Origin: an uncultured Ruminococcus sp.
Lineage (GTDB): Bacteria > Bacillota > Clostridia > Oscillospirales > Ruminococcaceae
NCBI RefSeq assembly: GCF_934476685.1
Contig: NZ_CAKSNX010000008.1
Coordinates: 1 to 64,000 of the forward strand
DNA length: 64,000 nucleotides
Direction: 5' to 3'
Under the pieces are notes generated by a model. It saw only the letters and a program-made list of their open reading frames with translations, was not told the origin of the DNA and did not search any database. The first letter of the stretch is position 1; the number at the start of each line of letters is the position of its first letter. The position numbers and the translations under genes are program-made. Of the stretch, positions 34,987 to 42,531 are shown in pieces.

Positions 34987-36282
34987 TCAATCAACGCCCT
35001 TGCCTACATATTTGTGTATCTTACGCACCGCTGTTGCCTGACTTATGCCCAGCTTTTCAGCCACTGCCACAGATGTTCTGCATTTTTCGTATGCCTGTAT
35101 TATAAGACCGCTTTCGTAAAATTCAAGCATATCTTTTAGTGAAGCGTTCTGCACGAAAACCTCTGACGCACCGCCTGTTATCCTGTCGGGGAGATCGAAA
35201 ATATCTACCTTTTTCTTCTCCGACGTAAGGACGATACGCTCCACAGTCCGCCGCACCTCATCGGCATTTTCCTTCCATTCATAACTCAGCAGACAGCCGA
35301 GTGCTCTTGGGGTAAACTCAACGCTCCTTGAATATTTCTTGTTGGCTGAGTTCAGATAGTAGTCGATAAAGCTTTTAAGATCTTCCGCACGTTCGTTAAG
35401 CGAATAGACCTGAACCTGATATGACTCAAACTCTCGGACGAACTCTTCGGTCACTTTTCCCTTTGTTCTTAACTCTTCAAGGGAATATTCCGAAAGTCCC
35501 ACAGGCAGGACACCTGCCGCTGTGCATTTTTCGATAACGGCTCGCTGAAGTTTAGGTGAAAGGCGGTCGATATGCTTTATGACCACCGCATATATTCCCG
35601 AAAGTGGTGAGATCATTGAACCTTCACCAAGCAGTTCACTTTCAATGACTTCTTCGCTGACAGGGGCGCAGTCATAGGAATAAAGCGCACCTTTTTTTCC
35701 GTATACAGCGGAGGCAAGAAAGCTTTTTCCGCTTCCCGACGGTCCGTAGATATAGCATGGGCAGCCTGCGTCACAGAACACGCCCACAAGCCGTCTTGAA
35801 TCTCTCGAACGGCTGCTTTCGGCGATATAGCGTTTTCCGCCGTCACGGCAGGACATAAGGTCGATCTCTTTAAGCAGCTTTTTGTTCTGATACTGCAAAA
35901 CATTGTAACGTTCACGGAGATCGTCAAAGCCTGTTATCTCCCACGAGGAATAGCTTATTATCATTTCAAGCTGGCCACCATTGAAAACTGGTATTCCCGT
36001 AACAAAGGTTTCGTCATTGTCCGCGCCTTTCTGTACAGTAGTAACACGCTGATGAGTTTCGTAGACCATCTGAGTAACGCATGGGGAAAACATCTTCATC
36101 ATCTCGTCGCAGCCTGCGAACTTGCCGATGATGTCAGAACCTTTCACCGATCTGCCGCTTAAATATGACTCCGAAACAAATCTGAAAACGCCGTTGCTGT
36201 CGGCAATGGTCACACCTGGGTGAATGCTTTCAAGAATGTGTCCAAGACGCTCATAATCAAGATCATTTTGCTGCGTTGCCAT
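34987..36282 (-). CDS. PAS-AAA-HTH regulator lacking the sigma-54 contact motif
   Basis: A 431-residue regulator laid out like NtrC/TyrR/PrdR proteins. A PAS-type sensor (about 10-125, VTIADSNGVFRFVSE) leads into an AAA-like domain with an intact Walker A (GPSGSGKS near 180) and a C-terminal Fis/TyrR helix-turn-helix (TSVAVAEKLGISQATAVRKIHKY). The GAFTGA loop that touches sigma-54 is missing (ELLGEGSMISPLSG in its place) and the Walker B region is weak (YAVVIKHIDRLS), so classic sigma-54 activation is unlikely. It follows the amino acid ABC transporter in the same operon and probably senses a substrate or product of it. Confidence 0.8.
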   Translation of the reverse strand: MATQQNDLDYERLGHILESIHPGVTIADSNGVFRFVSESYLSGRSVKGSDIIGKFAGCDEMMKMFSPCVTQMVYETHQRVTTVQKGADNDETFVTGIPVFNGGQLEMIISYSSWEITGFDDLRERYNVLQYQNKKLLKEIDLMSCRDGGKRYIAESSRSRDSRRLVGVFCDAGCPCYIYGPSGSGKSFLASAVYGKKGALYSYDCAPVSEEVIESELLGEGSMISPLSGIYAVVIKHIDRLSPKLQRAVIEKCTAAGVLPVGLSEYSLEELRTKGKVTEEFVREFESYQVQVYSLNERAEDLKSFIDYYLNSANKKYSRSVEFTPRALGCLLSYEWKENADEVRRTVERIVLTSEKKKVDIFDLPDRITGGASEVFVQNASLKDMLEFYESGLIIQAYEKCRTSVAVAEKLGISQATAVRKIHKYVGKGVD

Positions 36283-36331
36283 TTTGCCGACTCTCCTTTC
36301 AGTGACGCTTGGGATATGATATTAAGATATT

Positions 36332-37111
36332 TTATACGTTCAGTATCTTTGAGAAGAACTGCTTTGCACGGTCGCTCTTCGGGTGCTTGAATACTTCCTC
36401 AGGAGTACCGTCCTCGATAACATAGCCGCCATCCATAAAGCAAACTCTGTTTGCGACCTCTGCCGCAAACCCCATTTCGTGGGTAACAACTATCATCGTC
36501 ATTCCCGCTTCGGCAAGATCCTTCATAACGTTGAGGACTTCACCGACGAACTCAGGGTCGAGGGCGGAAGTCGGCTCGTCAAAGAGTATTACCTCAGGCT
36601 CCATTGCAAGAGTTCTTGCGATAGCGACTCTCTGCTGCTGACCGCCCGAAAGCTGTGTCGGATAGGCATTCGCCTTTCCGTCCATTCCTACCCTTGCAAG
36701 CAGTTCCATAGCTTTCTTTTTGGTTTCTTCCTTGTTTGCTTTCTTTACCTGTACAGGGCATTCCATAACGTTCTCAAGCACGGTCTTGTGCGGCCAGAGG
36801 TTGAACTGCTGGAACACCATTCCGACATTCTTTCTTATCTCCTTTGCAGCCTTTTCATTGAGCTTTTTGTTATGCTTATCCTCGTCGATACCTCTGAGGA
36901 CTGCGCCGCCGATCTTGATCTCTCCCGAAGTCAGCTCTTCAAGATAGTTAAGGCATCTCAGGAAGGTACTCTTTCCGGAGCCGCTCGGACCGATAACGCT
37001 GACCACTTCGCCCTTATATATATCCATATCTATTTTTCTGAGGACCTTTAGTTCTCCGTAATTCTTTGCCATATTGTGAACCGATATCACAGGCGTTCTG
37101 CTTTCAGCCAT
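36332..37111 (-). CDS. Polar amino acid ABC transporter ATP-binding protein (GlnQ-like)
   Basis: A 259-residue ATPase: GPSGSGKST, LSGGQQQRVAIARTL, VILFDEPTSALDPE, MIVVTHEMGFA. It also has MVFQQFNLWPHKTVLENV, typical of the GlnQ/HisP group. It powers the transporter formed by the two permeases and the receptor upstream in the operon. The substrate is not determinable from the ATPase; pairing with agmatinase suggests a basic amino acid or amine. Confidence 0.92.
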   Translation of the reverse strand: MAESRTPVISVHNMAKNYGELKVLRKIDMDIYKGEVVSVIGPSGSGKSTFLRCLNYLEELTSGEIKIGGAVLRGIDEDKHNKKLNEKAAKEIRKNVGMVFQQFNLWPHKTVLENVMECPVQVKKANKEETKKKAMELLARVGMDGKANAYPTQLSGGQQQRVAIARTLAMEPEVILFDEPTSALDPEFVGEVLNVMKDLAEAGMTMIVVTHEMGFAAEVANRVCFMDGGYVIEDGTPEEVFKHPKSDRAKQFFSKILNV

Positions 37112-37140
37112 AGTATTTTACACTCCTTTGTTTTGTTCCG

Positions 37141-37800
37141 TCAGACAGCAATGCGGTTATTGCGCTTCTCTATACATCTTGAAGCAAACTCGATAACAAG
37201 GTTCAGCGCCCAGTAAAGTACGCCTGCGCAGATATAAACTATCAGCGGACTGAATGTTATACCGATAGCTTCCTTTGTCATCATAGTCATTTCGGCTACT
37301 GTGATGATAGAGAGGATAGATGAATCCTTGACAGTCTGAACGAACTGTCCTGTAAGTGACGGAACGATGATCTTCAATGTCTGAGGGAAGATTATCCTTA
37401 CCATTGTTTTAAATCTTGACATTCCCATTGCATAGGACGCTTCAAACTGTCCTTTCGGGATAGCGCTGACGCCGCTTTCAAGGATAACTGCCGTATATGC
37501 GGCGGTGTACATTCCGAGGATAATAACACCTGTGGAAAAAGCCGAAACGTTAAGACCCAATGCAGGCAGTCCGTAATAGGCGAGATATACCTGCACCATA
37601 AAAGGGGTACATCTGAATATTTTGATGAATGCTCTTGCGATAAGCTCCACGGTCTTGTTCTTTGAAAGGCACATATATCCTACTGCCGAGCCGAGTATCA
37701 TTGCTATGAGTATCGAAAGCACAGATATTGCCGCCGTTGTTCCAAGTCCCTGCAGGAGCAGCGGAAGTGCTATTTCCGCAACGTGCATAAATTCGTCCAT
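37141..37800 (-). CDS. Polar amino acid ABC transporter permease
   Basis: A 219-residue HisM/GlnP-type permease with about five helices and the family loop (ESGVSAIPKGQFEASYAMGMSRF, with EAA-type contact residues) plus VQTVKDSSILSIITVAEM. It pairs with the second permease upstream. Confidence 0.9.
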   Translation of the reverse strand: MDEFMHVAEIALPLLLQGLGTTAAISVLSILIAMILGSAVGYMCLSKNKTVELIARAFIKIFRCTPFMVQVYLAYYGLPALGLNVSAFSTGVIILGMYTAAYTAVILESGVSAIPKGQFEASYAMGMSRFKTMVRIIFPQTLKIIVPSLTGQFVQTVKDSSILSIITVAEMTMMTKEAIGITFSPLIVYICAGVLYWALNLVIEFASRCIEKRNNRIAV

Positions 37801-37814
37801 TGACTTCCGCCTCC

Positions 37815-38477
37815 TTATCTTCTTTCAAGTCTTTTCTTCTGGAGCTTTACAAGCTCTTCAAGTCCTGCACAGACGATGAAATACATAACTGCGATAGCGA
37901 TATAGAACGGCAGGTTGATGTATGTCTGTGTAACAAGACGCTGAGCTGTTCTTGTAAGCTCTACGATAGCCAGCACCGAAAGCATCGGTGAAACCTTGAT
38001 AACATTTATAAACTCACTTGTGAGCTGCGGAAGTGCTACCTTGAATACCTGCGGAAAAACTATTCTCATAAGTATTTTCGGTTCGCTCATTCCCAGCGCT
38101 CTGGCAGCCTCAGTCTGACCTTTCGGAACGGCTGTAAGACCGCCTCTGATGATCTCTGCGATAAATCCGCCGCTGTTGAGGCTCAGTGCGATTATGCCCG
38201 AAGTCAGGTTTGAAAGGTTAAGTCCCATTACAGCCAATGCCTGATAAATAATATATATCTGCACCAGCACAGGTGTGCCGCGGACAAAGCTTATATAGAC
38301 CGCAACTATTTTTTTCAGTATTCTTGACGGCAGCGAATCGCCGCCCATTCTCATCACCGAAAGCAGCATTCCTACGCAGAGCGCAATGATTATGGCTGCA
38401 ACGGACACGAATACTGTATAGCCCAGACCTTTCAGCAGCAGGTCTTTATATTGCCATACTATGTTGAAATTCTCCAT
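37815..38477 (-). CDS. Polar amino acid ABC transporter permease
   Basis: A 220-residue permease of the same family: RGTPVLVQIYIIYQAL, RGGLTAVPKGQTEAARALGM and NVIKVSPMLSVLAIVELT. Two different permeases beside one ATPase and one receptor suggest a heterodimeric channel. Confidence 0.9.
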   Translation of the reverse strand: MENFNIVWQYKDLLLKGLGYTVFVSVAAIIIALCVGMLLSVMRMGGDSLPSRILKKIVAVYISFVRGTPVLVQIYIIYQALAVMGLNLSNLTSGIIALSLNSGGFIAEIIRGGLTAVPKGQTEAARALGMSEPKILMRIVFPQVFKVALPQLTSEFINVIKVSPMLSVLAIVELTRTAQRLVTQTYINLPFYIAIAVMYFIVCAGLEELVKLQKKRLERR

Positions 38478-38485
38478 TGATATTC

Positions 38486-38513
38486 AATGCTCCGCCGCAG
38501 CTGACGGAGCATT
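38486..38513 (-). other. Intercistronic hairpin after the amino-acid receptor gene
   Basis: Perfect 9-bp arms (38486-38494 with 38505-38513) with no U-tract, between the receptor gene and its first permease. It parallels the urtA-urtB hairpin and may raise receptor mRNA over permease mRNA. Confidence 0.6.
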
Positions 38514-38534
38514 TCCTCCTTTCAAAGCCTGCTT

Positions 38535-39425
38535 TTATTCGGCAGGGATATAATCTGACTCAGGGAGATCTGTTGATTCACCGAACCACTTCTTCTGAAG
38601 TTCTGCAAGAGTGCCATCTTCCTTGAACTTGTGGATCTCAGAGTCGATATAGTCTGAAAGCTCTGTATCTTCCTTACGGACAGCCCATGAGACCCATGTA
38701 TCTGTTCCTACCATTTCAGCATTTCCCGAATCGTCTGATACGATCTCATAATCATCAGGGTTCTTCATTACAACTGCGGCGCAGCTTGCATAGTTCTGAG
38801 CGACAAGGTCGATCTTTCCGTTTTTCAGCTCTGCGAAAGCCTCTGGGAATGAATCGTATGTGAGCAGCTCTGAATAGCCGTCCTTACCCTCTGATATGAG
38901 CTTGTCGTTGAACTTCTTTGTATCGTCCTCGTTATAGCAGGAAGTCTGTGTGCCGACCTTCTTGCCAGACATATCTTCGATAGACTTGATGCTGTCATCG
39001 CCCTTTCTCTTTACGAAAACTGTTGTACCGTTCTGGATAGGATAAGTCATTGTATACTTTCCTGCTCTTTCGGCTGTTACACCGAGGGTAGCGCCGACAA
39101 CATCATATTTCTTTGCTTCAAGTCCTGCAAGGATACCCTGGAACGGGAGGTCGATATAATCAAGCTCTACCCCAAGGTCATCGGAGATTTTAGCGAACAG
39201 ATCGGCATTATATCCAACGATCTTATCGCCGTCCATATATTCAAAAGGCTCATAAGCGGCTTCTGTCGCAACTGTGAGCTTACCATTTTCCTTGATCTGA
39301 TCGAGAGTAAGCGGTCCGTCCTGTTTACTGCTTCCGCAGGCGGTAAGACATCCTGCTGTCAGAACTGCTGCAACAGCCATTGCACAAACTCTTCTTAACA
39401 TTCCAAATCTTCTTTCGCTTTTCAT
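38535..39425 (-). CDS. Amino acid ABC transporter substrate-binding lipoprotein
   Basis: A 296-residue lipoprotein: basic start (MKSERRFGMLRR), hydrophobic core, lipobox LTACG. The mature protein is a family-3 solute receptor with LTVATEAAYEPFEYMDGDKIVGYNADL and VGATLGVTAERAGKYTMTYP. Start chosen at ATG 39425; an in-frame TTG at 39437 is possible. It feeds the GlnQ-type transporter encoded downstream. Confidence 0.9.
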   Translation of the reverse strand: MKSERRFGMLRRVCAMAVAAVLTAGCLTACGSSKQDGPLTLDQIKENGKLTVATEAAYEPFEYMDGDKIVGYNADLFAKISDDLGVELDYIDLPFQGILAGLEAKKYDVVGATLGVTAERAGKYTMTYPIQNGTTVFVKRKGDDSIKSIEDMSGKKVGTQTSCYNEDDTKKFNDKLISEGKDGYSELLTYDSFPEAFAELKNGKIDLVAQNYASCAAVVMKNPDDYEIVSDDSGNAEMVGTDTWVSWAVRKEDTELSDYIDSEIHKFKEDGTLAELQKKWFGESTDLPESDYIPAE

Positions 39426-39476
39426 AACTGATTCCAACCTTTCATTTACTTTTCTTTATTGATATTTCTAAAAAAT

Positions 39477-39528
39477 AAGAAGCGTCGGCATATTTGGTGC
39501 ATTTTCTGCACCTATGCCAACGCTTCTT
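39477..39528 (-). terminator. Long bipartite terminator between agmatinase and the receptor gene
   Basis: A three-segment stem (AAGAAGCGT, GGCATA and GGTGCA with their complements; 39477-39485 pairs with 39520-39528), then ATTTTTT on the minus strand. It would end the agmatinase mRNA or attenuate the transporter genes after it. No separate promoter for the receptor gene was obvious, so partial readthrough is likely. Confidence 0.88.
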
Positions 39529-39552
39529 TGCGTTCATATATCCGATCACTTT

Positions 39553-40515
39553 TTACTTTCTCTTGCCTGTCTTTTTCTGATATGCAAGGATAGACATAAA
39601 CTCGAAGATGATATTTGCTCCCATATAAGCTGTGATCTCTGAATGATCGTAAGGAGGAGCAACCTCTACAACATCAAAGCCTGTAAAGTTAAGATCCTTT
39701 AGCGCTCTGATATACTGAAGGGTTTCAAATGAGGTAAATCCGCCGACCTCAGGAGTACCTGTACCCGGAGCATAAGCCGGATCGACAAAGTCGATATCGA
39801 ATGTAAGGAACACCTTATTGTCCCCCACCTTTTCCTTGATGACCTTCAAAAGATCCTCAGGGGTGTATGTATGGAGCTTATCGCCCGGGATAACTGTAAA
39901 TCCGAGATCTGCTGCGATCTTGAAATCGTCTGGATCGTAAAGCGAACCTCTCATACCGATCTGTACGGACTTTTCAGGATCTATAAGTCCTTCTTCCATT
40001 GCTCTTCTGAATGGTGTGCCGTGATTGTACTTCTGACCGAAAACTGTATCGCAGAGGTCAAGGTGTGAATCGAAATGCACAAGGCTTACCTTTCCATGTT
40101 TCTTTGCGATAGCTCTCAGCTCACCAAGAGTGATCGCATGGTCGCCGCCGATGCTTATCGGAACTGCGCCGCATTCAAGAACTCCGTCCAAAGTCTGTTC
40201 GATAGCCGCATAGGTTTCGTGGATATAGTCAGGAATTACCGGAACATCTCCGAGGTCTGCACCATTAAGGGAATCCATAATGTTTACACCCATTGCAACG
40301 TTGTTCGGCTTTATCATTGCGGAAATGTTTCTTACTCCGTTAGGACCGAATCTTGCGCCTGCTCTGAAAGATGCTGCTGTATCGAATGGGATACCGACGA
40401 TAGCGAAATCCAATCCTTCTGCTGACGCTGCGTGAGGAAGCCTCATAAAATTACCCATATTACAAAAACGAGGAGAGCCTGAGGCACTCGGTGGCTGACA
40501 ATTATTGTTGATCAT
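39553..40515 (-). CDS. speB: Agmatinase-like ureohydrolase
   Basis: A 320-residue arginase-fold enzyme with a dinuclear manganese site: GGDHAITLGEL, HFDSHLDL and TFDIDFVDPAYAPGTGTPEVGG hold the metal ligands, and the end (DVVEVAPPYDHSEIT) is typical of agmatinase. The expected reaction is agmatine to putrescine plus urea, which would feed the urease encoded divergently. Related guanidino-acid hydrolases cannot be excluded. It has a consensus promoter and a leader of about 110 nt with two small hairpins. Confidence 0.85.
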   Translation of the reverse strand: MINNNCQPPSASGSPRFCNMGNFMRLPHAASAEGLDFAIVGIPFDTAASFRAGARFGPNGVRNISAMIKPNNVAMGVNIMDSLNGADLGDVPVIPDYIHETYAAIEQTLDGVLECGAVPISIGGDHAITLGELRAIAKKHGKVSLVHFDSHLDLCDTVFGQKYNHGTPFRRAMEEGLIDPEKSVQIGMRGSLYDPDDFKIAADLGFTVIPGDKLHTYTPEDLLKVIKEKVGDNKVFLTFDIDFVDPAYAPGTGTPEVGGFTSFETLQYIRALKDLNFTGFDVVEVAPPYDHSEITAYMGANIIFEFMSILAYQKKTGKRK

Positions 40516-40632
40516 TTGAGGTCACTTTCCTTTCAAAAATCGTTGAGAAACATATCCATTTGATCCTGACTTTCGGGTCGGGCAACTTTTCGTGTCGCTT
40601 TCAAGTCATTTCTGAATTGCTCTATGTGCAGA

Positions 40633-40661
40633 ATTATAGCACTTATCCTGCAAGTTGTCAA
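40633..40661 (-). promoter_or_regulatory. Consensus promoter of the agmatinase operon
   Basis: On the minus strand TTGACA (40661-40656), 17 bp, TATAAT (40638-40633): a perfect sigma-A match. The untranslated leader to 40516 can fold into two hairpins but matches no riboswitch I recognise. Confidence 0.88.
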
Positions 40662-40688
40662 TAGCTAATTTTCGTTTTTTTGAAATTT

Positions 40689-40873
40689 TATTCACTTTGG
40701 AATACTGTTTGTTATTATCAAAACTGCGTATTTACGTTGTTTTATCCGTATTAAAATTTTTATTATTCACTTTTGAATAGTTTCTTTGTGCAACTTTACG
40801 AAGTCTTAAAATGCAATTTTATATTATACATCTTTCATTTTGTTCGCAGCTAATTTTTATTCAAAACTGAATA
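40689..40873. promoter_or_regulatory. Three palindromic operator-like sites between agmatinase and urease
   Basis: Three 16-bp sites of the form TATTCA-N4-TGAATA: 40689-40704 (one mismatch), 40764-40779 and 40858-40873 (both perfect). The last ends 25 bp before the urease -35. The 530-bp gap 40516-41045 holds the two promoters, these sites and the urease attenuator; no gene was seen. The cognate regulator is unknown. Confidence 0.6.
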
Positions 40874-40898
40874 AAATAAGAATTTTTCTTTAACACTA

Positions 40899-40927
40899 TT
40901 GCCAAATAAAAAACTCTGTGCTATACT
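40899..40927 (+). promoter_or_regulatory. Sigma-A promoter of the urease operon
   Basis: TTGCCA (40899-40904), 17 bp, TATACT (40922-40927). The transcript should start near 40934, immediately before the attenuator. Confidence 0.8.
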
Positions 40928-40936
40928 GATAATCAA

Positions 40937-40999
40937 AGCAATGGCGCTCTTATGACCGATACGGCTTATGCCTGTCGGTTTATAGGGGCGTTATTTTTT
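40937..40999 (+). promoter_or_regulatory. ANTAR-type antiterminator hairpin and terminator of the urease leader
   Basis: AGC-AATGGC-GCT (40937-40948) is a hairpin with a hexaloop having A at 1 and G at 4; AGCAATGGCGCTC fits the described AGCAANGRRGCUY box at 12 of 13 positions. Bases 40944-40949 can instead pair with 40986-40991 to close a terminator that contains an inner hairpin (about 40959-40977) and ends in a U-rich tract (TTATTTTTTT). The two folds are exclusive. No P1 hairpin fits between the start site and this box. Confidence 0.65.
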
Positions 41000-41045
41000 T
41001 ATTTAATTTTAATTCTATAATCATTATTTGAAAGGGTGTTTTATT

Positions 41046-41456
41046 ATGGCATGTTTTTTAGTACCTGCAACAGAGGCTATCATTACAACTTTCGCAGCAA
41101 AGGCTGTTAAGTCACACGAGGCGAAGGCTGAGGAGCAGACAAAGGTCAAGGCTCTCGGTGAGGACAAGCTCCCGCTTTCAAAGAAGATCACAAGGCTTTC
41201 GGGATTTCTTTGGGGCGGTTCGGGACTGCTGGCTTTTGAACATCTCTGGCACGGCGAGATCGAACCTTTCTTCCCATTCCTGACGGCGGCGAAAGATCCG
41301 TCACAGATGGCGGAAGCATTCCACGAAATGGCGACGACGGGAACGACGATGGCGGTGGCGGTTACAGCGTTCTGGGCTGTGCTGACTATCGTATCCGACA
41401 AAATACTTAAACGCAGACCGCAGGCAGATAAAAAGTTGGGAGAGAGTACAGTATGA
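41046..41456 (+). CDS. Unknown membrane protein heading the urease operon
   Basis: A 136-residue protein I cannot assign. It begins MACFLVPATEAIITTFAAKA, then has a charged stretch, a helix near 48-68 (SGFLWGGSGLLAFEHLWHG) and a helix near 105-123 (AVAVTAFWAVLTIVSDKIL). Its two HEM-like and HLW-H segments contain several His and Glu. Its stop overlaps the start of the next membrane gene (ATGA), so they are made together. It is not UreI, which has six helices. A channel, sensor or nickel role is possible only by position. Confidence 0.7.
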   Translation: MACFLVPATEAIITTFAAKAVKSHEAKAEEQTKVKALGEDKLPLSKKITRLSGFLWGGSGLLAFEHLWHGEIEPFFPFLTAAKDPSQMAEAFHEMATTGTTMAVAVTAFWAVLTIVSDKILKRRPQADKKLGESTV

Positions 41457-41770
41457 CGCTACTTATAACATTGACAGCGGCTATTGCCGTTACTATCGTA
41501 TGGTACACTTCCCCGAAAGCACGAAAGCTCAAAGCAGGACTTATGTGCTATATGTACTGGGGAGCGTCAATAATGTGGCTGGTGGACGCAGTTTTTGAAT
41601 ACAATGAACTGGGTGCGGCATACTTCACACCTGCTCTGTCGGATATGGCAAATGACAGCTTTTTAGGTGTATGTGCTGTTGCGCTGGGAGCAGTTGTATG
41701 GCTCTGCGCTTTGCTTATAAGCGACCCAAACGGAGTTGTAAAAGATGCGCTGACGCAGAAAAGACAGTAA
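41453..41770 (+). CDS. Unknown three-helix membrane protein of the urease operon
   Basis: A 105-residue protein with helices near 2-18, 30-48 and 71-90 and a short charged tail. The central stretch LMCYMYWGASIMWLVDAVFE is unusually aromatic. ATG 41453 overlaps the previous stop, implying translational coupling and probably a heteromeric membrane complex. No family recognised. Confidence 0.7.
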   Translation: MTLLITLTAAIAVTIVWYTSPKARKLKAGLMCYMYWGASIMWLVDAVFEYNELGAAYFTPALSDMANDSFLGVCAVALGAVVWLCALLISDPNGVVKDALTQKRQ

Positions 41771-41847
41771 CGATACAATAATTATCCGCTGATATCTTCA
41801 CTATTTTATCAACTATTATTGCACTATTATAAACAGGAGGAATTACA

Positions 41848-42528
41848 ATGCGACTTGTTCCAAGAGAGCAGGATAAGCTTATGCTCCATTACGCAGGAAT
41901 GCTTGCCCGTGACCGAAAAGCAGAGGGACTTAAACTTAATTACCCCGAAGCTGTGGCATACATCAGTATGATGGTAATGGAAAAAGCAAGAGCAGGAGTT
42001 TCCGCTGCCGAGCTTATGCAGTACGGCACAAAGTTACTCACCGCCGATGATGTTATGGACGGCGTTCCTGAAATGATACACGAAATTCAAATAGAATCAA
42101 CAATGCCCGACGGCACAAAGCTTGTGACCGTACATAACCCTATCAAGGGGAACAGCAAGCTTTGCCCAGGAGAATTTATCGTGGAAGAGGGTACGATAAA
42201 GCTGAACGATGGTACGGAAAGCATAGAACTGACAGTTTCAAATACAGGTGACAGACCTATACAGACAGGCTCACACTTCCACTTTTTCGAGGTCAACAAG
42301 GCTCTTGAATTTGACAGAAAGGCTGCATACGGTATGCGACTTGATATCCCCGCAGGCACGGCGGTCAGATTTGAACCGGGCGAGAAAAAGACAGTCCGCC
42401 TTATCCCTATCGGCGGCAACCGCATAGGCTACGGACTTAACGGACTTGTAAACGGAAAAATGGACGACGAAAACATCAGGCAGGCTGCTTTCGCAAAGGC
42501 GAAAGAACTTGGTTTCAAGGGGGTGTAG
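41848..42528 (+). CDS. ureAB: Fused urease gamma/beta subunit
   Basis: A 226-residue fusion of the two small urease subunits. Residues 1-100 are UreA (MRLVPREQDKLMLHYAGMLA, GVPEMIHEIQIE) and about 108-226 are UreB (GEFIVEEG, NTGDRPIQTGSHFHFFEVN, IPAGTAVRFEPGE, KTVRLIPIGG). Most bacteria encode these separately; fusion is best known from Helicobacter UreA. AGGAGG precedes the ATG. With UreC it forms the cytosolic nickel enzyme that converts urea to ammonia and carbamate. Confidence 0.95.
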   Translation: MRLVPREQDKLMLHYAGMLARDRKAEGLKLNYPEAVAYISMMVMEKARAGVSAAELMQYGTKLLTADDVMDGVPEMIHEIQIESTMPDGTKLVTVHNPIKGNSKLCPGEFIVEEGTIKLNDGTESIELTVSNTGDRPIQTGSHFHFFEVNKALEFDRKAAYGMRLDIPAGTAVRFEPGEKKTVRLIPIGGNRIGYGLNGLVNGKMDDENIRQAAFAKAKELGFKGV

Positions 42529-42531
42529 GAA

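Noticed and set aside
40516..40630. A guanidine (ykkC-III type) riboswitch before agmatinase
   Set aside because: A short CCG...GTCAGGA resemblance exists, but the pairing and pseudoknot expected for that class cannot be drawn.
40689..40873. ARG boxes bound by ArgR/AhrC
   Set aside because: ArgR boxes have TGAAT before ATTCA; here the half-sites are in the reverse order.
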